The notes: generated from the sequence alone by a model not told the origin. 64,000 nucleotides of DNA from Fusibacter bizertensis (GCF_029914245.1 NZ_JARYZI010000003.1:124001-188000); one strand, 5' to 3'; shown: positions 38,712-49,126, numbered from the stretch's first letter. A program made the numbers and translations.

Positions 38712-39926
38712 CTACTTAAGTTTACCTTGCATCACTTCAATAGCCTTTTGAAGTTGATTGTCATCTGCGTCTGTTGGATTCTCTAGTTCATAATACGCTT
38801 CATCTAATTCAACAGTTACATCTGGTTCAATTCCTATACCATGGATATTAGTTCCATTAGGTGTAAAGTACTCAGAAGTCGTCAATTTAAAACCAGTTTC
38901 TTCGTTATATGGTTTTACGATTTGAACTATTCCCTTTCCAAATGTAGTGGTTCCAACTATCGTAGCACTATTATGATCTTTAAGTGCGCCTGTCAAAATC
39001 TCTGAGGCACTTGCAGAACCACCATCAACTAAAACCACGAGCTGAACATTATATTTGTTTGGATCTGAGAAATATTCTTCATTATCACCATTTCTGCTTT
39101 CTGTATAAACAATCAATTCTTTACCCAGAAGGCTATCAGCGATATCAACACATTGACTAAGGTAACCACCTGGATTTTGTCTCAAATCAATTATGACGCC
39201 TTTTGCACCCTCTTTAATCAATCCATCCATATGCTTTGTAAACTCTGCCGCAGCATGCTCATCAAACATAGTAAGTCTAAGATATCCAATATTGTTATCA
39301 ATCATTCTCGATTTGGCAACTTTAATATCAATCCATTCCCTAACAATATCGACATCAAACTTTTCTTTATTTGATGGTCTGTAAATAGTAAGCGTTACAG
39401 GTGTTCCAGGCTCACCCTTAATTGTAGCAATTGCTTCGTCCATCAGATCAGCATTTACTGTTTCACCGTTTACACCTATGATTAAATCTTTTGCAATTAA
39501 CCCCGCCTTATCCGCTGGAGTGTCTTCAATTGGCGCGACTATTTCTATCTCTTTATCGTCATTAGGAGCCAAATAGATTCCAATTCCAGGATATTCACCT
39601 GAAGATGATTCCATATAATCTTTAAACTCATCTTTGTTCATATATACAGAATAAGGATCATTCAATACGTCGAAAATTCCTTTTTTCATCCCCTCAATCA
39701 TCGTTTCATCAGATACTTCTTTATAATAGTTTTGTTCTATATAATTTTTCAATTCCTCAACTTCTCTATATTGATCAAGCGTTTCTTGATAATCTGCCAG
39801 AGTAGATTGACTTATAACTACTTTATCACCTGTATCAACCTGTAGTAACGTAGTTACAAAAAATGTTGATATTCCTGTAATTGCAACCAAAAAAATACTT
39901 AGCATAACGACATTAAACTTCTTCAA
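38712..39926 (-). CDS. Carboxyl-terminal processing protease (S41)
   Basis: A 404-residue membrane-anchored S41 protease. An N-terminal membrane helix (about residues 5-27) is followed by a PDZ domain (PGIGIYLAPN, DLIIGVNGETV) and the protease core with catalytic Ser in GGSASASEIL (near 300) and Lys in TFGKGIVQ. CtpA-type enzymes process secreted or wall-associated proteins. The start is TTG at 39926, chosen because GAGGTG lies six bases upstream; the longer frame would overlap the preceding gene. Last but one gene of the ftsE operon, in the usual order after the M23 gene. Confidence 0.93.
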   Translation of the reverse strand: MKKFNVVMLSIFLVAITGISTFFVTTLLQVDTGDKVVISQSTLADYQETLDQYREVEELKNYIEQNYYKEVSDETMIEGMKKGIFDVLNDPYSVYMNKDEFKDYMESSSGEYPGIGIYLAPNDDKEIEIVAPIEDTPADKAGLIAKDLIIGVNGETVNADLMDEAIATIKGEPGTPVTLTIYRPSNKEKFDVDIVREWIDIKVAKSRMIDNNIGYLRLTMFDEHAAAEFTKHMDGLIKEGAKGVIIDLRQNPGGYLSQCVDIADSLLGKELIVYTESRNGDNEEYFSDPNKYNVQLVVLVDGGSASASEILTGALKDHNSATIVGTTTFGKGIVQIVKPYNEETGFKLTTSEYFTPNGTNIHGIGIEPDVTVELDEAYYELENPTDADDNQLQKAIEVMQGKLK

Positions 39927-39936
39927 TTTATACACC

Positions 39937-41076
39937 TCAATTTCCTTTAACATAATCTAATGGATCAACATATTCTCCATTCATTCTCACCTCAAAATGC
40001 AAATGAGGTCCAGTTGAATAACCAGTATTTCCTGTTTGTCCAATGGTTTCACCTTTTTTTACCACTTGCCCAACACTCACACTAATCACATCAAGATGAC
40101 CGTAAAGCGTTGTATATCCGCCACCATGGTCGATGATTATCGCTTTTCCATATCCTGCGAACCAGTTGGCAAATATAACAGTGCCTGTTTGTGCTGCAAC
40201 AAAAGGCGTTTTTCTTGGAGATTCTATATCAATACCTGTATGCATGGTATATTCTTTAGAAATCGGATGTAATCTATTGCCAAAATAAGAACTGATTGAA
40301 TAGTGCCCAGGATCAGGCCACATCATTTCACCGCCAACGTATGTCGCTGCAAGTTCTAAATTCTTGATTATCTCAGTAATTTGATCTGCTTGATTTAGCA
40401 TTTCATCTTCAAGTTCAGTCATAGCAGTTTCATCATTTTTTAGTTCTTCTTTATATGCAATTAGGTTTCTTAATGCAATAGTCATTTCATCTTGTTTATT
40501 CACCTTAGAATCAACTAAGATTTCTAAATCAGTCTTTATAGATTCTAATTCAAGCTTTTTTGCCTCTATAATATCTCTTTGTTCTTTCAAAAATGTAATT
40601 AAATTCTGATCATGTACTACGATCATTTGTATCATGTCAATCCTTGAGAGCAAATCAGTAAAATCCTCAGCGCCAAATAACACTTCTAAATATCCAATAG
40701 AGCCCGTTTTATACATAACCCTTAGACGATCATCTAATAAATCATTTTTTTCTGCAATCTTCATTTTAGCGTCTTCTAGCTCATCAGATTTTTTAACAAT
40801 TTCATCCTCAGTATTGGAAATCTCTATTGTTAATTGATCAATCTCGGATTCCAATGTTTTTATACTAGACTCGACGTTCTTTATTTTTTGATTCGTTTGA
40901 GATTGAAGACTCTTGTTTTGATCTATTGAGGCATCTAAAGCCTCTAATTTTTGGTTGAGTTCTTCAAGTTCTCGCTCCCTTTTTTTCAGTTCATCGTTTG
41001 CAAAAGTAATCCCAGTTATTATCATAACAAAGGCTAGAAACAATGAGAAAATAGGTAACATTCTTTCTGATTTCAT
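39937..41076 (-). CDS. EnvC-like M23 peptidase or activator with coiled coil
   Basis: A 379-residue secreted protein: signal peptide (about 1-26, ending TFAND), long coiled coil (about 30-235) and a C-terminal LytM/M23 domain with HTGIDIE and HLHFEV, which hold metal-binding histidines and aspartate. In this operon position (ftsE-ftsX-M23-ctpA) such proteins are the extracellular partner of FtsEX, which controls peptidoglycan cleavage at division. The main metal ligands appear present, so it may be an active hydrolase. Start ATG at 41076, six bases from AGGAGG. Confidence 0.93.
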   Translation of the reverse strand: MKSERMLPIFSLFLAFVMIITGITFANDELKKRERELEELNQKLEALDASIDQNKSLQSQTNQKIKNVESSIKTLESEIDQLTIEISNTEDEIVKKSDELEDAKMKIAEKNDLLDDRLRVMYKTGSIGYLEVLFGAEDFTDLLSRIDMIQMIVVHDQNLITFLKEQRDIIEAKKLELESIKTDLEILVDSKVNKQDEMTIALRNLIAYKEELKNDETAMTELEDEMLNQADQITEIIKNLELAATYVGGEMMWPDPGHYSISSYFGNRLHPISKEYTMHTGIDIESPRKTPFVAAQTGTVIFANWFAGYGKAIIIDHGGGYTTLYGHLDVISVSVGQVVKKGETIGQTGNTGYSTGPHLHFEVRMNGEYVDPLDYVKGN

Positions 41077-41086
41077 CATTGTCCTC

Positions 41087-41986
41087 CTAAACATTGAGAT
41101 ACTTCCTCATAGACCAGATACTACCTAAAGCACCTATCCCCGCACCAATAATCAAGAATAGAAATATAACATCTTTCATTATACTTTCTGGTGGGATCAC
41201 ATATGCAGAAACTAGAACATAAAAGTCCGAATGCATCATATTAAAAACGTAATCATATGAGATTTTCATTAACCCTGCTGAGATTCCAGCGCCAATTAAT
41301 CCAAGCAATGTCCCTTCAGCTAAAAATGGCCAACGTATAAACCAATTGGTTGCACCAACATACTTCATAATATTAATTTCTCTATGTCTAGATGTAACTG
41401 TTAACTTGATGGTATTGTGAATGATAAATGTGGAAATCGCAATTAACACAAATATAACGATAATACCAGTTTTTCTCACAGCTTCAGTGATTGATAGAAG
41501 TTGCTCAACTATATCTTGATAAGACTTGATCTCTTCAATTCCATCTAAATCTTTTATCTCTGATAGAACTTCACCCGAGTAATATATATCACGAAGATAA
41601 ATAATTAATGAGCTTGGTAAAGGGTTAGATTCAAGCCCTTCCAATAAGTATGCGTTATCTTTCCAAGACTCTTTCATACGTTTAAGTGCGTCACTTTTAC
41701 TTTCATAGGAAACTGACATAACACCATCAACAGATTCAATCTTTTCTTTAATTTTAGTAATTTCTTCAGAAGTTAAATCATCAACTAAATAGGCTTGAAT
41801 TGAATCAAATTGGTCTTTTGCAGATTGCGCCATGGCGTTGATGTTAATTATAATTGCGAAAATAATGCCAAGAATCATCAAAGTTGCAGAAACAGATGAT
41901 ATTGAAGCAATACTCATCAATCTATTTCGCCATAAACTTTTAACTGCTTCCTTTAACGTAAAAATCGGTTTAATCGTCATAGCCAT
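41087..41986 (-). CDS. ftsX: Cell division ABC transporter permease FtsX
   Basis: FtsX, the four-helix membrane subunit of FtsEX. The 299 residues have a membrane helix at about 22-45, an extracellular domain (about 50-165) that in relatives binds the wall hydrolase or its activator, then three more helices to the C-terminus ([19 protein letters not shown] and two further). The start overlaps the ftsE 3' end by 17 bases; an ATG two codons later is equally possible. It works with FtsE and the M23 protein encoded downstream. Confidence 0.95.
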   Translation of the reverse strand: MAMTIKPIFTLKEAVKSLWRNRLMSIASISSVSATLMILGIIFAIIININAMAQSAKDQFDSIQAYLVDDLTSEEITKIKEKIESVDGVMSVSYESKSDALKRMKESWKDNAYLLEGLESNPLPSSLIIYLRDIYYSGEVLSEIKDLDGIEEIKSYQDIVEQLLSITEAVRKTGIIVIFVLIAISTFIIHNTIKLTVTSRHREINIMKYVGATNWFIRWPFLAEGTLLGLIGAGISAGLMKISYDYVFNMMHSDFYVLVSAYVIPPESIMKDVIFLFLIIGAGIGALGSIWSMRKYLNV

Positions 41987-42656
41987 ACACCCCTACTTTG
42001 TCATCTCTTGCAATCTGTCCGTTTTCTAGGGCAATGACGCGTTTTTTCATAATATCGACAATTTCTCTATCATGAGTTGCCATAAGAATCGTAGTTCCCC
42101 TACGATTTATGGTTCTAAGCACCTTCATAATCTCCCATGATGTATCTGGATCTAAGTTACCAGTAGGTTCATCAGCTATTAATATAGGTGGGTTATTGAT
42201 AATTGATCTTGCAATTGAAACTCTTTGTTGCTCTCCACCTGATAATTGGTTAGGATAAAAATTACCCTTACCTGTTAACCCAACTAATGCCAAAATCATT
42301 GGTACTTGCTTTCTTATATTTCGATGTGGTGTTCCAGTTATCTCCATTGCAAAAGCAATATTTTCATAAACTGTTTTGTTTGGCAATAAACGAAAATCCT
42401 GAAAAACGACGCCTACTTTACGCCTGAGATACGGAACACGTCGTCTGTGCAACTTTGTAATATCCATATCATCTACGACCACATTGCCAGTAGTCACGTT
42501 CACTTCTTTTAGGACGGCTTTAATAAAAGTCGATTTACCAGCACCACTGGGACCCACTATAAACACAAACTCACCTTTATCTATCTTAACATTGACGCGA
42601 TCGAGCGCTTGAACACCATTATCATACTTTTTTGAAACATTTTGAAACTCTATCAT
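41970..42656 (-). CDS. ftsE: Cell division ATP-binding protein FtsE
   Basis: FtsE, the 228-residue ATPase of FtsEX. All ABC motifs are present: Walker A GPSGAGKST, Q-loop FQDFRLLP, signature LSGGEQQR, Walker B ILIADEPTGNLDPD and H-loop ATHD. FtsEX couples ATP use in the cytoplasm to peptidoglycan hydrolysis outside. First gene of the ftsE-ftsX-M23-ctpA-small protein operon, with its own promoter upstream. Confidence 0.97.
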   Translation of the reverse strand: MIEFQNVSKKYDNGVQALDRVNVKIDKGEFVFIVGPSGAGKSTFIKAVLKEVNVTTGNVVVDDMDITKLHRRRVPYLRRKVGVVFQDFRLLPNKTVYENIAFAMEITGTPHRNIRKQVPMILALVGLTGKGNFYPNQLSGGEQQRVSIARSIINNPPILIADEPTGNLDPDTSWEIMKVLRTINRRGTTILMATHDREIVDIMKKRVIALENGQIARDDKVGVYGYDD

Positions 42657-42725
42657 ATATTTCTCCTACTTAGTTTGCATAAAGGATTAGGCTGTTAACG
42701 TTTACAGAATCGGTTCTCTGATATT

Positions 42726-42754
42726 ATTATAATCATTATAGACCACTTCGTAAA
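42726..42754 (-). promoter_or_regulatory. ftsE operon promoter
   Basis: On the minus strand TTTACG (42754-42749), 17-base spacer, TATAAT (42731-42726), 70 bases upstream of ftsE. Two overlapping TATAAT-like boxes read on the plus strand at about 42796-42815 could serve the divergent cyclo-ligase gene, but they lack good -35 hexamers. Confidence 0.7.
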
Positions 42755-42844
42755 CCCTATATCCATTATACCTATACTTCTATGCAATTTTAATAGTATA
42801 ATTGATTATAATTATTAAATAAATATTACACCGAGGTGAACGAA

Positions 42845-43417
42845 ATGGACAAACGCCAACTTAGGAAAGCAATTATTTTAAAAAGGGCAGATCTAGCACC
42901 ACAATCACGAACAAAGGCAGAACAAATGATTGGAAAGCAGTTATTTGATATGCAGTGTTTTAAAAATAGTCACCATGTCTCTTCATTTGTAAGTTTTAGA
43001 GATGAAATAGAGATGCAAGCTATAAATGAAATGATCCTTAAAGAAGGAAAAGTTTTGGTTTTACCTTACATTGATATGGCGGTTAAAAAAATGACATTTC
43101 ATGTTGTTAAGTCTCTTGATTCACTTATTAAAAATACTTATGGTATTTTAGAGCCCAATCCTGAACTACATCCACAGATTAATTTCAAGGATATAGATTT
43201 AGTTCTAACGCCAGGCGTAGCATTTGATCAAAAAGGCTTTAGGCTTGGATATGGGGGAGGATTTTATGACCGTTTCTTCAGTCAAATTGAAAAGACGATT
43301 CCCAAGATAGGAATCGCCTTTGAATTACAAGTCGTTGAATCACTTGAAGTAGAATCGTATGATCAACCGATTACGCACCTCCTCACAGAAACAGGACTAC
43401 GAATATTTAACCATTGA
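42845..43417 (+). CDS. 5-formyltetrahydrofolate cyclo-ligase
   Basis: A 190-residue enzyme that converts 5-formyl-THF to methenyl-THF with ATP, salvaging folate. Typical features: N-terminal MDKRQLRKAIILKR, basic and binding ATP phosphates; LTPGVAFDQKGFRLGYGGGFYDRF in the C-terminal half, the family signature. The ATG at 42845 has a GAGGTG site six bases upstream; the GTG three codons earlier lies inside that site. It is divergent from ftsE and converges on the Lon-like gene with a 29-base gap. Confidence 0.93.
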   Translation: MDKRQLRKAIILKRADLAPQSRTKAEQMIGKQLFDMQCFKNSHHVSSFVSFRDEIEMQAINEMILKEGKVLVLPYIDMAVKKMTFHVVKSLDSLIKNTYGILEPNPELHPQINFKDIDLVLTPGVAFDQKGFRLGYGGGFYDRFFSQIEKTIPKIGIAFELQVVESLEVESYDQPITHLLTETGLRIFNH

Positions 43418-43424
43418 AAAAGTG

Positions 43425-43478
43425 AAAGTAAGCAAATGGTACGATCCTATTCCTCAGAAGACTTACTTACTTTTTTTT
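43425..43478 (+). terminator. Possible terminator of the cyclo-ligase gene
   Basis: On the plus strand AAGTAAG can pair with CTTACTT across about 28 bases, and nine T follow; it overlaps the 3' end of the convergent Lon-like gene. The wide loop makes it uncertain. Confidence 0.4.
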
Positions 43479-45915
43479 GAGAGGCTCTAGTTGTTTTTTC
43501 AGTAACTGGAGTCTCTTTTGTTTTTGTTTTGGATTCTTTTGCTAAGTGCTGTAAACGCTGATCTACCATTGCATATACTGTACCTTTCTCAAAATTACCA
43601 TCTTTTGTGCGTTTTCCTGGTTTGCGACCGGTTAGTATCTCAATGCCCTCATCAACATGTGAAATCGCCCAAATGTGGAAGGTTTTATTGCGAACTGCAT
43701 TGACAATTTCATCATCTAGCATTAGATTTTTAACATTTTGAATAGGGATAATAACACCTTGTTCATTGTTCAACCCCTTAATTTTACAAACTTTATAATA
43801 CCCTTCAATTTTCTCGTTAACACCGCCGATAGGTTGAATATAACCACGCTGATTAACAGAACCAGTCACTGCAATTGCTTGATTAATTGGAACACCAGAT
43901 AAGTCCGAGATCAAAGCATAGAGTTCTGTACTAGATGCACTATCTCCATCCACTCCAGAATACAGTTGTTCAAAAACAATACTTGCAGTCAATGCTAAAG
44001 GTTTGTCTTGAGCAAACATTTTTCCTAGATAGCCCGTCAATATCATAACGCCCTTATCATGAATTTTTCCGCTTGTTCTCGCCTCACGTTCAATATTAAT
44101 AATGCCTTGACGACCTTGGTAGGTTGAAACTGTAATTTTAGAAGGCTTTCCAAAAGAATACTGGCCCGATCCAACCACTGCAAGTCCATTAATTTCTCCA
44201 ATTTTAAAGCCATTAACATCAATTAAATAGACACCTTCTTTGTATAAATCCATTGTATTCTCTTCATATTTGTTTGCTCGTAATTTTCTCTCTTCTAAGG
44301 CTTTTTGGACATGTTCGTGTGTCACTGTACCTTCTTTATAATAATTAGCCCATGCATCCGCTTCTATGATGATGTCTCCTAACGTTTTAAGATGTGCTGT
44401 CAGCTTGTTTTGGTCATCCGATAAACGAGTTGCATGCTCAACTAGAAGTGCCACCGCATCAGGCGTAAAATGACTTAGACCCTCCATTTGACATTTTGTT
44501 GATACAAATCGAGCAAACTTTTCGATGTTTTCCTTATTTCGATCCATCTCTACATCGAAGTCTACCATAACCTTGAACAATTTTTGGAACTCTTCATCGT
44601 ATGCGTTTAAAATGGAGTAGGTATAATAATCTCCTATTATGATCACTTTTACATCTATTGGAATCGCTTGCGGTCTAATAGTTTGAGACACAAGAGCACC
44701 AGCTGAGGCAGCACGTGAATCAATGGTTACAGACTCATCTAAAAGACTTCTTTTCAGACTCTTCCAAGAATATGGATTACTTAAAATATCTTTTGCAAGT
44801 AGAATTAAGTAACCACCATTTGCACGATGCAATGCACCTGGCTTAATCATAGTGAAATCAGTCTTCATTACACCCATTTCATTTTGATATTCTATACTAC
44901 CAGCCATATTATAGTAAGTTGGATTGGATTCAAATATAACAGGAGCTCTTTTCGCCTCACTATTGTCTACAAATAAATTAATTCGATATCTCTCAAAAAA
45001 TGTTTCAGGGTTATGTTGAGAAGCCGCAAATAATGCCAATGGATTGTTTTCATCATCATCCTCTTCTACTTCTTTAAATGCCTCCAAATTTTCAACGATA
45101 TCATCTTCTATTGAATCAATATAGTGCTTAATATCCTCATTGTCTTTGTTTTTATCTTTGATACTCTCTAAGTGAAACTTAACAAGATGTCTTACCATTT
45201 GTTCATCTAAACTTTTGAGTTTGTTTCTTAGGTTTTCCTCTTCAATTCTTAGCTTGTTGAATAAATCAATGGTTTCCAAACTCAACTTTTGAGAGTTGCT
45301 CATCAAAACTTCATATTCCTTTTGAGAGATGCTATGATAATCTTCTTCGTTCATTGGTTTTCCATCTTTTAATGGGATACTTACTATGCCTTTCTCAGTT
45401 AATGAAAATAAGAAACCATACTTTTTACCGAGTTCGTTTAACTTGTCAACGATACTATTGGACTGTATATTATATTCTTCTACTAATTTTTGCTTTGCAT
45501 TTTCATAATCTCTACTGGAAAAAATCTCAATAATACCTCTTCTCAAAAAACGAATAGAGCGATCTACTTGTTTAATGATATTTTTTCCTTGCCCATTAGT
45601 TACTTTTATCGCTATGGGATGGTATGGATCTTTAAAATTATTGACATATAACCAATCGCTTGGTGCAGATCGTTTAATGGCTTGTTCTTCAGTCAGCATG
45701 TTAACAAAACTATTTCTACCCGTGCCCCATTGTCCAGATACATATATGTTATAGCCTTTTCGAGTAACTCCAAGTCCAAACTCTAGTGCATTCTTAGCCC
45801 GATCTTGGCCTATGATACCTCGAATTGGGCTTAGCTCTTCAGTTGTTTTAAACTCAAAAGACTCTGAAGCGCATTTGTTCGTCAATTGGTCAGGTTTTAA
45901 TCTTAGATTGTCCAT
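43447..45915 (-). CDS. Lon-like ATP-dependent protease (LonB/YcbZ type)
   Basis: An 822-residue protease of the Lon-like family. The N-terminal AAA part has a degenerate P-loop (GQWGTGRNS, Arg where Lys is usual, as in this family), and a long helical insert (about 120-290). The C-terminal Lon protease domain has the catalytic Ser in GDSASSTELYAL and Lys in GGVNEKIEG. After the usual end (KRTKDGNF...) comes a tail of about 30 residues rich in Lys, Thr, Ser and Glu. The start ATG at 45915 has AGGAGG six to seven bases upstream, which removes 15 residues of the longer frame. Confidence 0.92.
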   Translation of the reverse strand: MDNLRLKPDQLTNKCASESFEFKTTEELSPIRGIIGQDRAKNALEFGLGVTRKGYNIYVSGQWGTGRNSFVNMLTEEQAIKRSAPSDWLYVNNFKDPYHPIAIKVTNGQGKNIIKQVDRSIRFLRRGIIEIFSSRDYENAKQKLVEEYNIQSNSIVDKLNELGKKYGFLFSLTEKGIVSIPLKDGKPMNEEDYHSISQKEYEVLMSNSQKLSLETIDLFNKLRIEEENLRNKLKSLDEQMVRHLVKFHLESIKDKNKDNEDIKHYIDSIEDDIVENLEAFKEVEEDDDENNPLALFAASQHNPETFFERYRINLFVDNSEAKRAPVIFESNPTYYNMAGSIEYQNEMGVMKTDFTMIKPGALHRANGGYLILLAKDILSNPYSWKSLKRSLLDESVTIDSRAASAGALVSQTIRPQAIPIDVKVIIIGDYYTYSILNAYDEEFQKLFKVMVDFDVEMDRNKENIEKFARFVSTKCQMEGLSHFTPDAVALLVEHATRLSDDQNKLTAHLKTLGDIIIEADAWANYYKEGTVTHEHVQKALEERKLRANKYEENTMDLYKEGVYLIDVNGFKIGEINGLAVVGSGQYSFGKPSKITVSTYQGRQGIINIEREARTSGKIHDKGVMILTGYLGKMFAQDKPLALTASIVFEQLYSGVDGDSASSTELYALISDLSGVPINQAIAVTGSVNQRGYIQPIGGVNEKIEGYYKVCKIKGLNNEQGVIIPIQNVKNLMLDDEIVNAVRNKTFHIWAISHVDEGIEILTGRKPGKRTKDGNFEKGTVYAMVDQRLQHLAKESKTKTKETPVTEKTTRASQKKVSKSSEE

Positions 45916-46046
45916 TAAAGGCCTCCTGTAGAATATATATTTTATCATAAGTATTGTCATATCTATTTGTTACCCTTTTTTATACTCTAATAACAAAAAA
46001 TCTTCAGTCATGAAATTTACATATTTTTACCAAAATTATAAGCCGT

Positions 46047-46077
46047 TAAAAAAAGCTGTTGATTAGATCAACAGCTT
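46047..46077 (-). terminator. Intrinsic terminator after the S1-repeat gene
   Basis: On the minus strand AAGCTGTTGAT pairs perfectly with ATCAACAGCTT around CTA, followed by TTTTTTT. It begins 10 bases after the stop. Confidence 0.93.
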
Positions 46078-46086
46078 TTCAAAAAA

Positions 46087-47238
46087 TTAAAATTTTAAGT
46101 TTTTTAGTTTATCACCAAACAAATCAGATAATGTTGCAGGAGCAGAGTCTTCTTCCGGCATCAAGCTTTCATAATCTTCTAAATCCATGCCAGTAACAGC
46201 TTTCAAACTTAATGACATTCTATGATTATCAACGTCAAGTTCTAGAACCATGACTTCAATTTCATCACCAACTTGCACAACTTCATTTGGTCTTGTGACA
46301 TGGTTCTCAGATAACTCTGATATATGCACTAAGCCTTCTACGCCTTCTTCAACTTCAACGAAAGCGCCAAAATTCATCAAACGTGTCACTTTTCCTTTAA
46401 CAACATCACCAACTGCATATCTTGTCGAAATTGTTTCCCAAGGATTTTCTTGTACCTGAGCGAGTTTTAGTGAAACCTTTTCTTTTTCTCGTTCTACTTT
46501 AAGTACAATCACATCAACTACATCACCTACATTTAAAATCTCAGATGGATTTTTCACACGACGCCATGACATCTGAGAAACATGAATTAAACCATCTATA
46601 GCACCTAAGTCAACAAATGCACCATAATCCGCTAAACGAACAACAGTACCAGTGAGTTGGTCATCTACATTGATCCTAGATAGTTGATCTGACTTTTGAG
46701 CTGCTAATTGTCTTTTAAGTACATTCTTATGAGACGCGACAACTTTTTTAGTTGCCATTTGATATTCAGATAACTCAACCTCTAATGTCATCCCTATATA
46801 AGATGATAAATCTTCAATATATGAAAGCGCCAACTGTGATGCTGGTATGAAAACCGATGCACCTTTATAGAGGCCTACTACACCACCTTTAACGGCTTCT
46901 TTAACTTTAATATTAAAAGTAATCTGACCATCAAATAACTTTTGAAATTCATCCCATACGATTATTTCAAATGCTTTTTTTAATGATAACAAAACATTAC
47001 CATCGCCATCGTCTAATTTTAAGATATAGACCTTAATCTTTTGACCTTCCTTAAAATCAATTGGATTGCCATCAGGAATCTCTGCTTTTGGCAAAATTCC
47101 ATCTGCCATGTAATTGATATTGACCATCACTTCATCTGAGTTAGATGATATGACAGTTCCTTCTACAACATCACCTGAATACAAACGTTCTGTAGTACCA
47201 TATTGATTTAGTAATTCTCCCATAGTTTGATTTTCCAT
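46087..47238 (-). CDS. S1 RNA-binding repeat protein (ribosomal S1-like)
   Basis: A 383-residue protein with four S1 (OB-fold) repeats at about 20-90, 105-175, 190-258 and 275-345; the last two are the best conserved (GAFVDLGAIDGLIHVSQMSW, GAFVEVEEGVEGLVHISELS). Firmicutes carry such shortened S1 relatives (YpfD type), which bind RNA and may help translation of some messages; whether it is a true ribosomal protein is not clear. The start ATG at 47238 lies a few bases after GGAGGAAAA; the ATG five codons earlier overlaps that site. It follows the TagA-like gene by 42 bases. Confidence 0.9.
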   Translation of the reverse strand: MENQTMGELLNQYGTTERLYSGDVVEGTVISSNSDEVMVNINYMADGILPKAEIPDGNPIDFKEGQKIKVYILKLDDGDGNVLLSLKKAFEIIVWDEFQKLFDGQITFNIKVKEAVKGGVVGLYKGASVFIPASQLALSYIEDLSSYIGMTLEVELSEYQMATKKVVASHKNVLKRQLAAQKSDQLSRINVDDQLTGTVVRLADYGAFVDLGAIDGLIHVSQMSWRRVKNPSEILNVGDVVDVIVLKVEREKEKVSLKLAQVQENPWETISTRYAVGDVVKGKVTRLMNFGAFVEVEEGVEGLVHISELSENHVTRPNEVVQVGDEIEVMVLELDVDNHRMSLSLKAVTGMDLEDYESLMPEEDSAPATLSDLFGDKLKNLKF

Positions 47239-47280
47239 TAGATTTTCCTCCATTTAATTATTGAATTCAACCTTAACTAA

Positions 47281-48030
47281 TTAATCTTCAATGTGTTTTG
47301 TGAAAAGTACCTTCAACATGAATTTAGGTAAAATAAGCATTCTTTTAAACCTAGTCGGTTGCTTTATCAAACGATAAAACCACTCAAGTCCGAGTTTTTG
47401 AAAGATAACTGGTGCTCGTCTCACAGTACCTGCCCAAACATCCAGCGCACCACCTACCCCCATGGCAACACTTGCATTTATTGTTTTCTTATATCTATGG
47501 ATCCATTTTTCTTGTTTAGAAGCACCAAGTGCTACAAACAATATATCTGGTTTTTTTTCATTGATTTCATCTAATATCTTAAGTTCTTTACCGGTTTCAA
47601 AATAGCCATCTCTCGTGCCGACTATATTTAAGTTCGGGTGAGCTAGTTTAATATTTTCAGCTGCCATTTCAGCAACTCCAGGTTTTCCACCAAATAAGAA
47701 AATTGATTTACCGGCTCTGTTACAATACTCAAGCATTAAATCCATTAACTCAATGCCAGGCACCCGATCATTTAGCCCCAAATGGTGTACTTTTGATGCA
47801 AGTACAATACCGATTCCATCGGGGATAACTAAATCGCCTTCATTAAGAACCACCTTAAACTCATCATCCTCTTGTGCCATCATGACGATTTCAGGATTTG
47901 GTGTATAAATTGTTCTTAATCTCTCATTGCCCATAAATCCAATAAATTTCTTATTTGCCTCTTCCAAGGTTACATTATCAAAACGTACACCGAAAATTTT
48001 CACAGTTGATGCGGCTTTTTCAATTGCCAT
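47281..48030 (-). CDS. WecG/TagA/CpsF family glycosyltransferase
   Basis: A 249-residue GT26-family transferase. In Bacillus TagA adds N-acetylmannosamine to the lipid-linked GlcNAc at the first committed step of wall teichoic acid synthesis. Motifs: TPNPEIVMMAQED (with a catalytic-type Asp nearby), DLVIPDGIGIV, VPGIELM, FLFGGKPGVAE, ALGASKQEKWI and GVGGALDVWAGTVRRAP. Normal length. It lies directly after csaB (10-base gap), which points to a secondary wall polymer or S-layer anchor polymer rather than classical teichoic acid. Confidence 0.92.
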   Translation of the reverse strand: MAIEKAASTVKIFGVRFDNVTLEEANKKFIGFMGNERLRTIYTPNPEIVMMAQEDDEFKVVLNEGDLVIPDGIGIVLASKVHHLGLNDRVPGIELMDLMLEYCNRAGKSIFLFGGKPGVAEMAAENIKLAHPNLNIVGTRDGYFETGKELKILDEINEKKPDILFVALGASKQEKWIHRYKKTINASVAMGVGGALDVWAGTVRRAPVIFQKLGLEWFYRLIKQPTRFKRMLILPKFMLKVLFTKHIED

Positions 48031-48040
48031 AATTCCTCCA

Positions 48041-49126
48041 TTAAAGTACCTTTTTAAGCATGATATCGTTTATATCCAATCGTTTCCTCAAGGTTTTCTT
48101 TGCTTCTAAAACTTCCAACTTTTTAACTGCATATTGATCTTCCAATGCTTCAACTGCATCTATTATGACCTCCGAAGAAAATGTAGACATACTACATACT
48201 GGTTTCATAGAAATCATATCCATAAAGTTTTCAATTTTAGGGTCGTAGCTGACTCCAATAAATGGAATCTCAGCGACTAAAGAGAAGATTAGCGAATGCA
48301 ATCTAGAACCAACTAACATATCTATATTTTGAAGTATACTCATAAACTCATCAGAGTTATATTTATTGTTAATAAAATACACATGTGAATCGGTAAATTC
48401 ATGAATGTCTTCATAAATTTTAGTATCATTCTTATAATAAAAAGGGATAAAAATTACAGAGTGTTTTTTTGCAAGTTCATTAGCAAGCTTTATCAACTGT
48501 GCTCTTTTTTCCTCAGTTCTAAAGTCTTTTTGTCTTATTGCTATTGCAAGACGTTTCCTCGAGTCATCAATAATGCCTAACTCTTTTAGAATTTTTTCAC
48601 CAACGTCTTTTGGCTGCATATCCATCGCAATGACTAAATCTGCAGATACTGAAACTTTTGATGGCTTTACACCAATTTCTTCAAGGAGCTGTCTTGAATT
48701 GTCATCCCTTACCGTTGTATGATCAACTTTATTTAAAATCTTAGCAACTTTACGTTTATTACTGTCTCTAATTAATGGGCCAATTCCATTGCTTATCAAA
48801 AATACTTTTTTTCTAAGAAATAAACCCATTTTCAAAATAGCAAGATAGTAGTGTATACTTCTAGCACTTGTATCATCTTGTAGCAAACTTCCTCCACCAC
48901 TTAGCAGAATCTTTGATTTTCGAATTGCATTGAATACTTTAAAGGCATCACGTCTATTGATGGCTTTGACTCCAAATTTTAACATCGTTTCTTCTGGGCT
49001 ATGAGACAAAACAGTAATCTCAACATTTGGATCTAGTTTCTTTAACTGCTGTGTTAGTGTTTTCAAGATTGCTTCATCACCAATATTATGAAAACCATAA
49101 AACCCAGAAATAACTATTTTATTCAT
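48041..49126 (-). CDS. csaB: Polysaccharide pyruvyl transferase CsaB
   Basis: CsaB puts a pyruvyl ketal on the secondary cell-wall polymer, which SLH-domain surface proteins bind. The 361 residues show the family start ISGFYGFHNIGDEAIL, SGGGSLLQDDTS and the C-terminal SRLHSLIFSLVAEIPFIGVSYDPKI. Start ATG at 49126 with GGGAG eight bases upstream; it overlaps the stop of the DUF5693 gene by 8 bases, so the two are coupled. Presence suggests S-layer or SLH proteins elsewhere in the genome. Confidence 0.95.
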   Translation of the reverse strand: MNKIVISGFYGFHNIGDEAILKTLTQQLKKLDPNVEITVLSHSPEETMLKFGVKAINRRDAFKVFNAIRKSKILLSGGGSLLQDDTSARSIHYYLAILKMGLFLRKKVFLISNGIGPLIRDSNKRKVAKILNKVDHTTVRDDNSRQLLEEIGVKPSKVSVSADLVIAMDMQPKDVGEKILKELGIIDDSRKRLAIAIRQKDFRTEEKRAQLIKLANELAKKHSVIFIPFYYKNDTKIYEDIHEFTDSHVYFINNKYNSDEFMSILQNIDMLVGSRLHSLIFSLVAEIPFIGVSYDPKIENFMDMISMKPVCSMSTFSSEVIIDAVEALEDQYAVKKLEVLEAKKTLRKRLDINDIMLKKVL

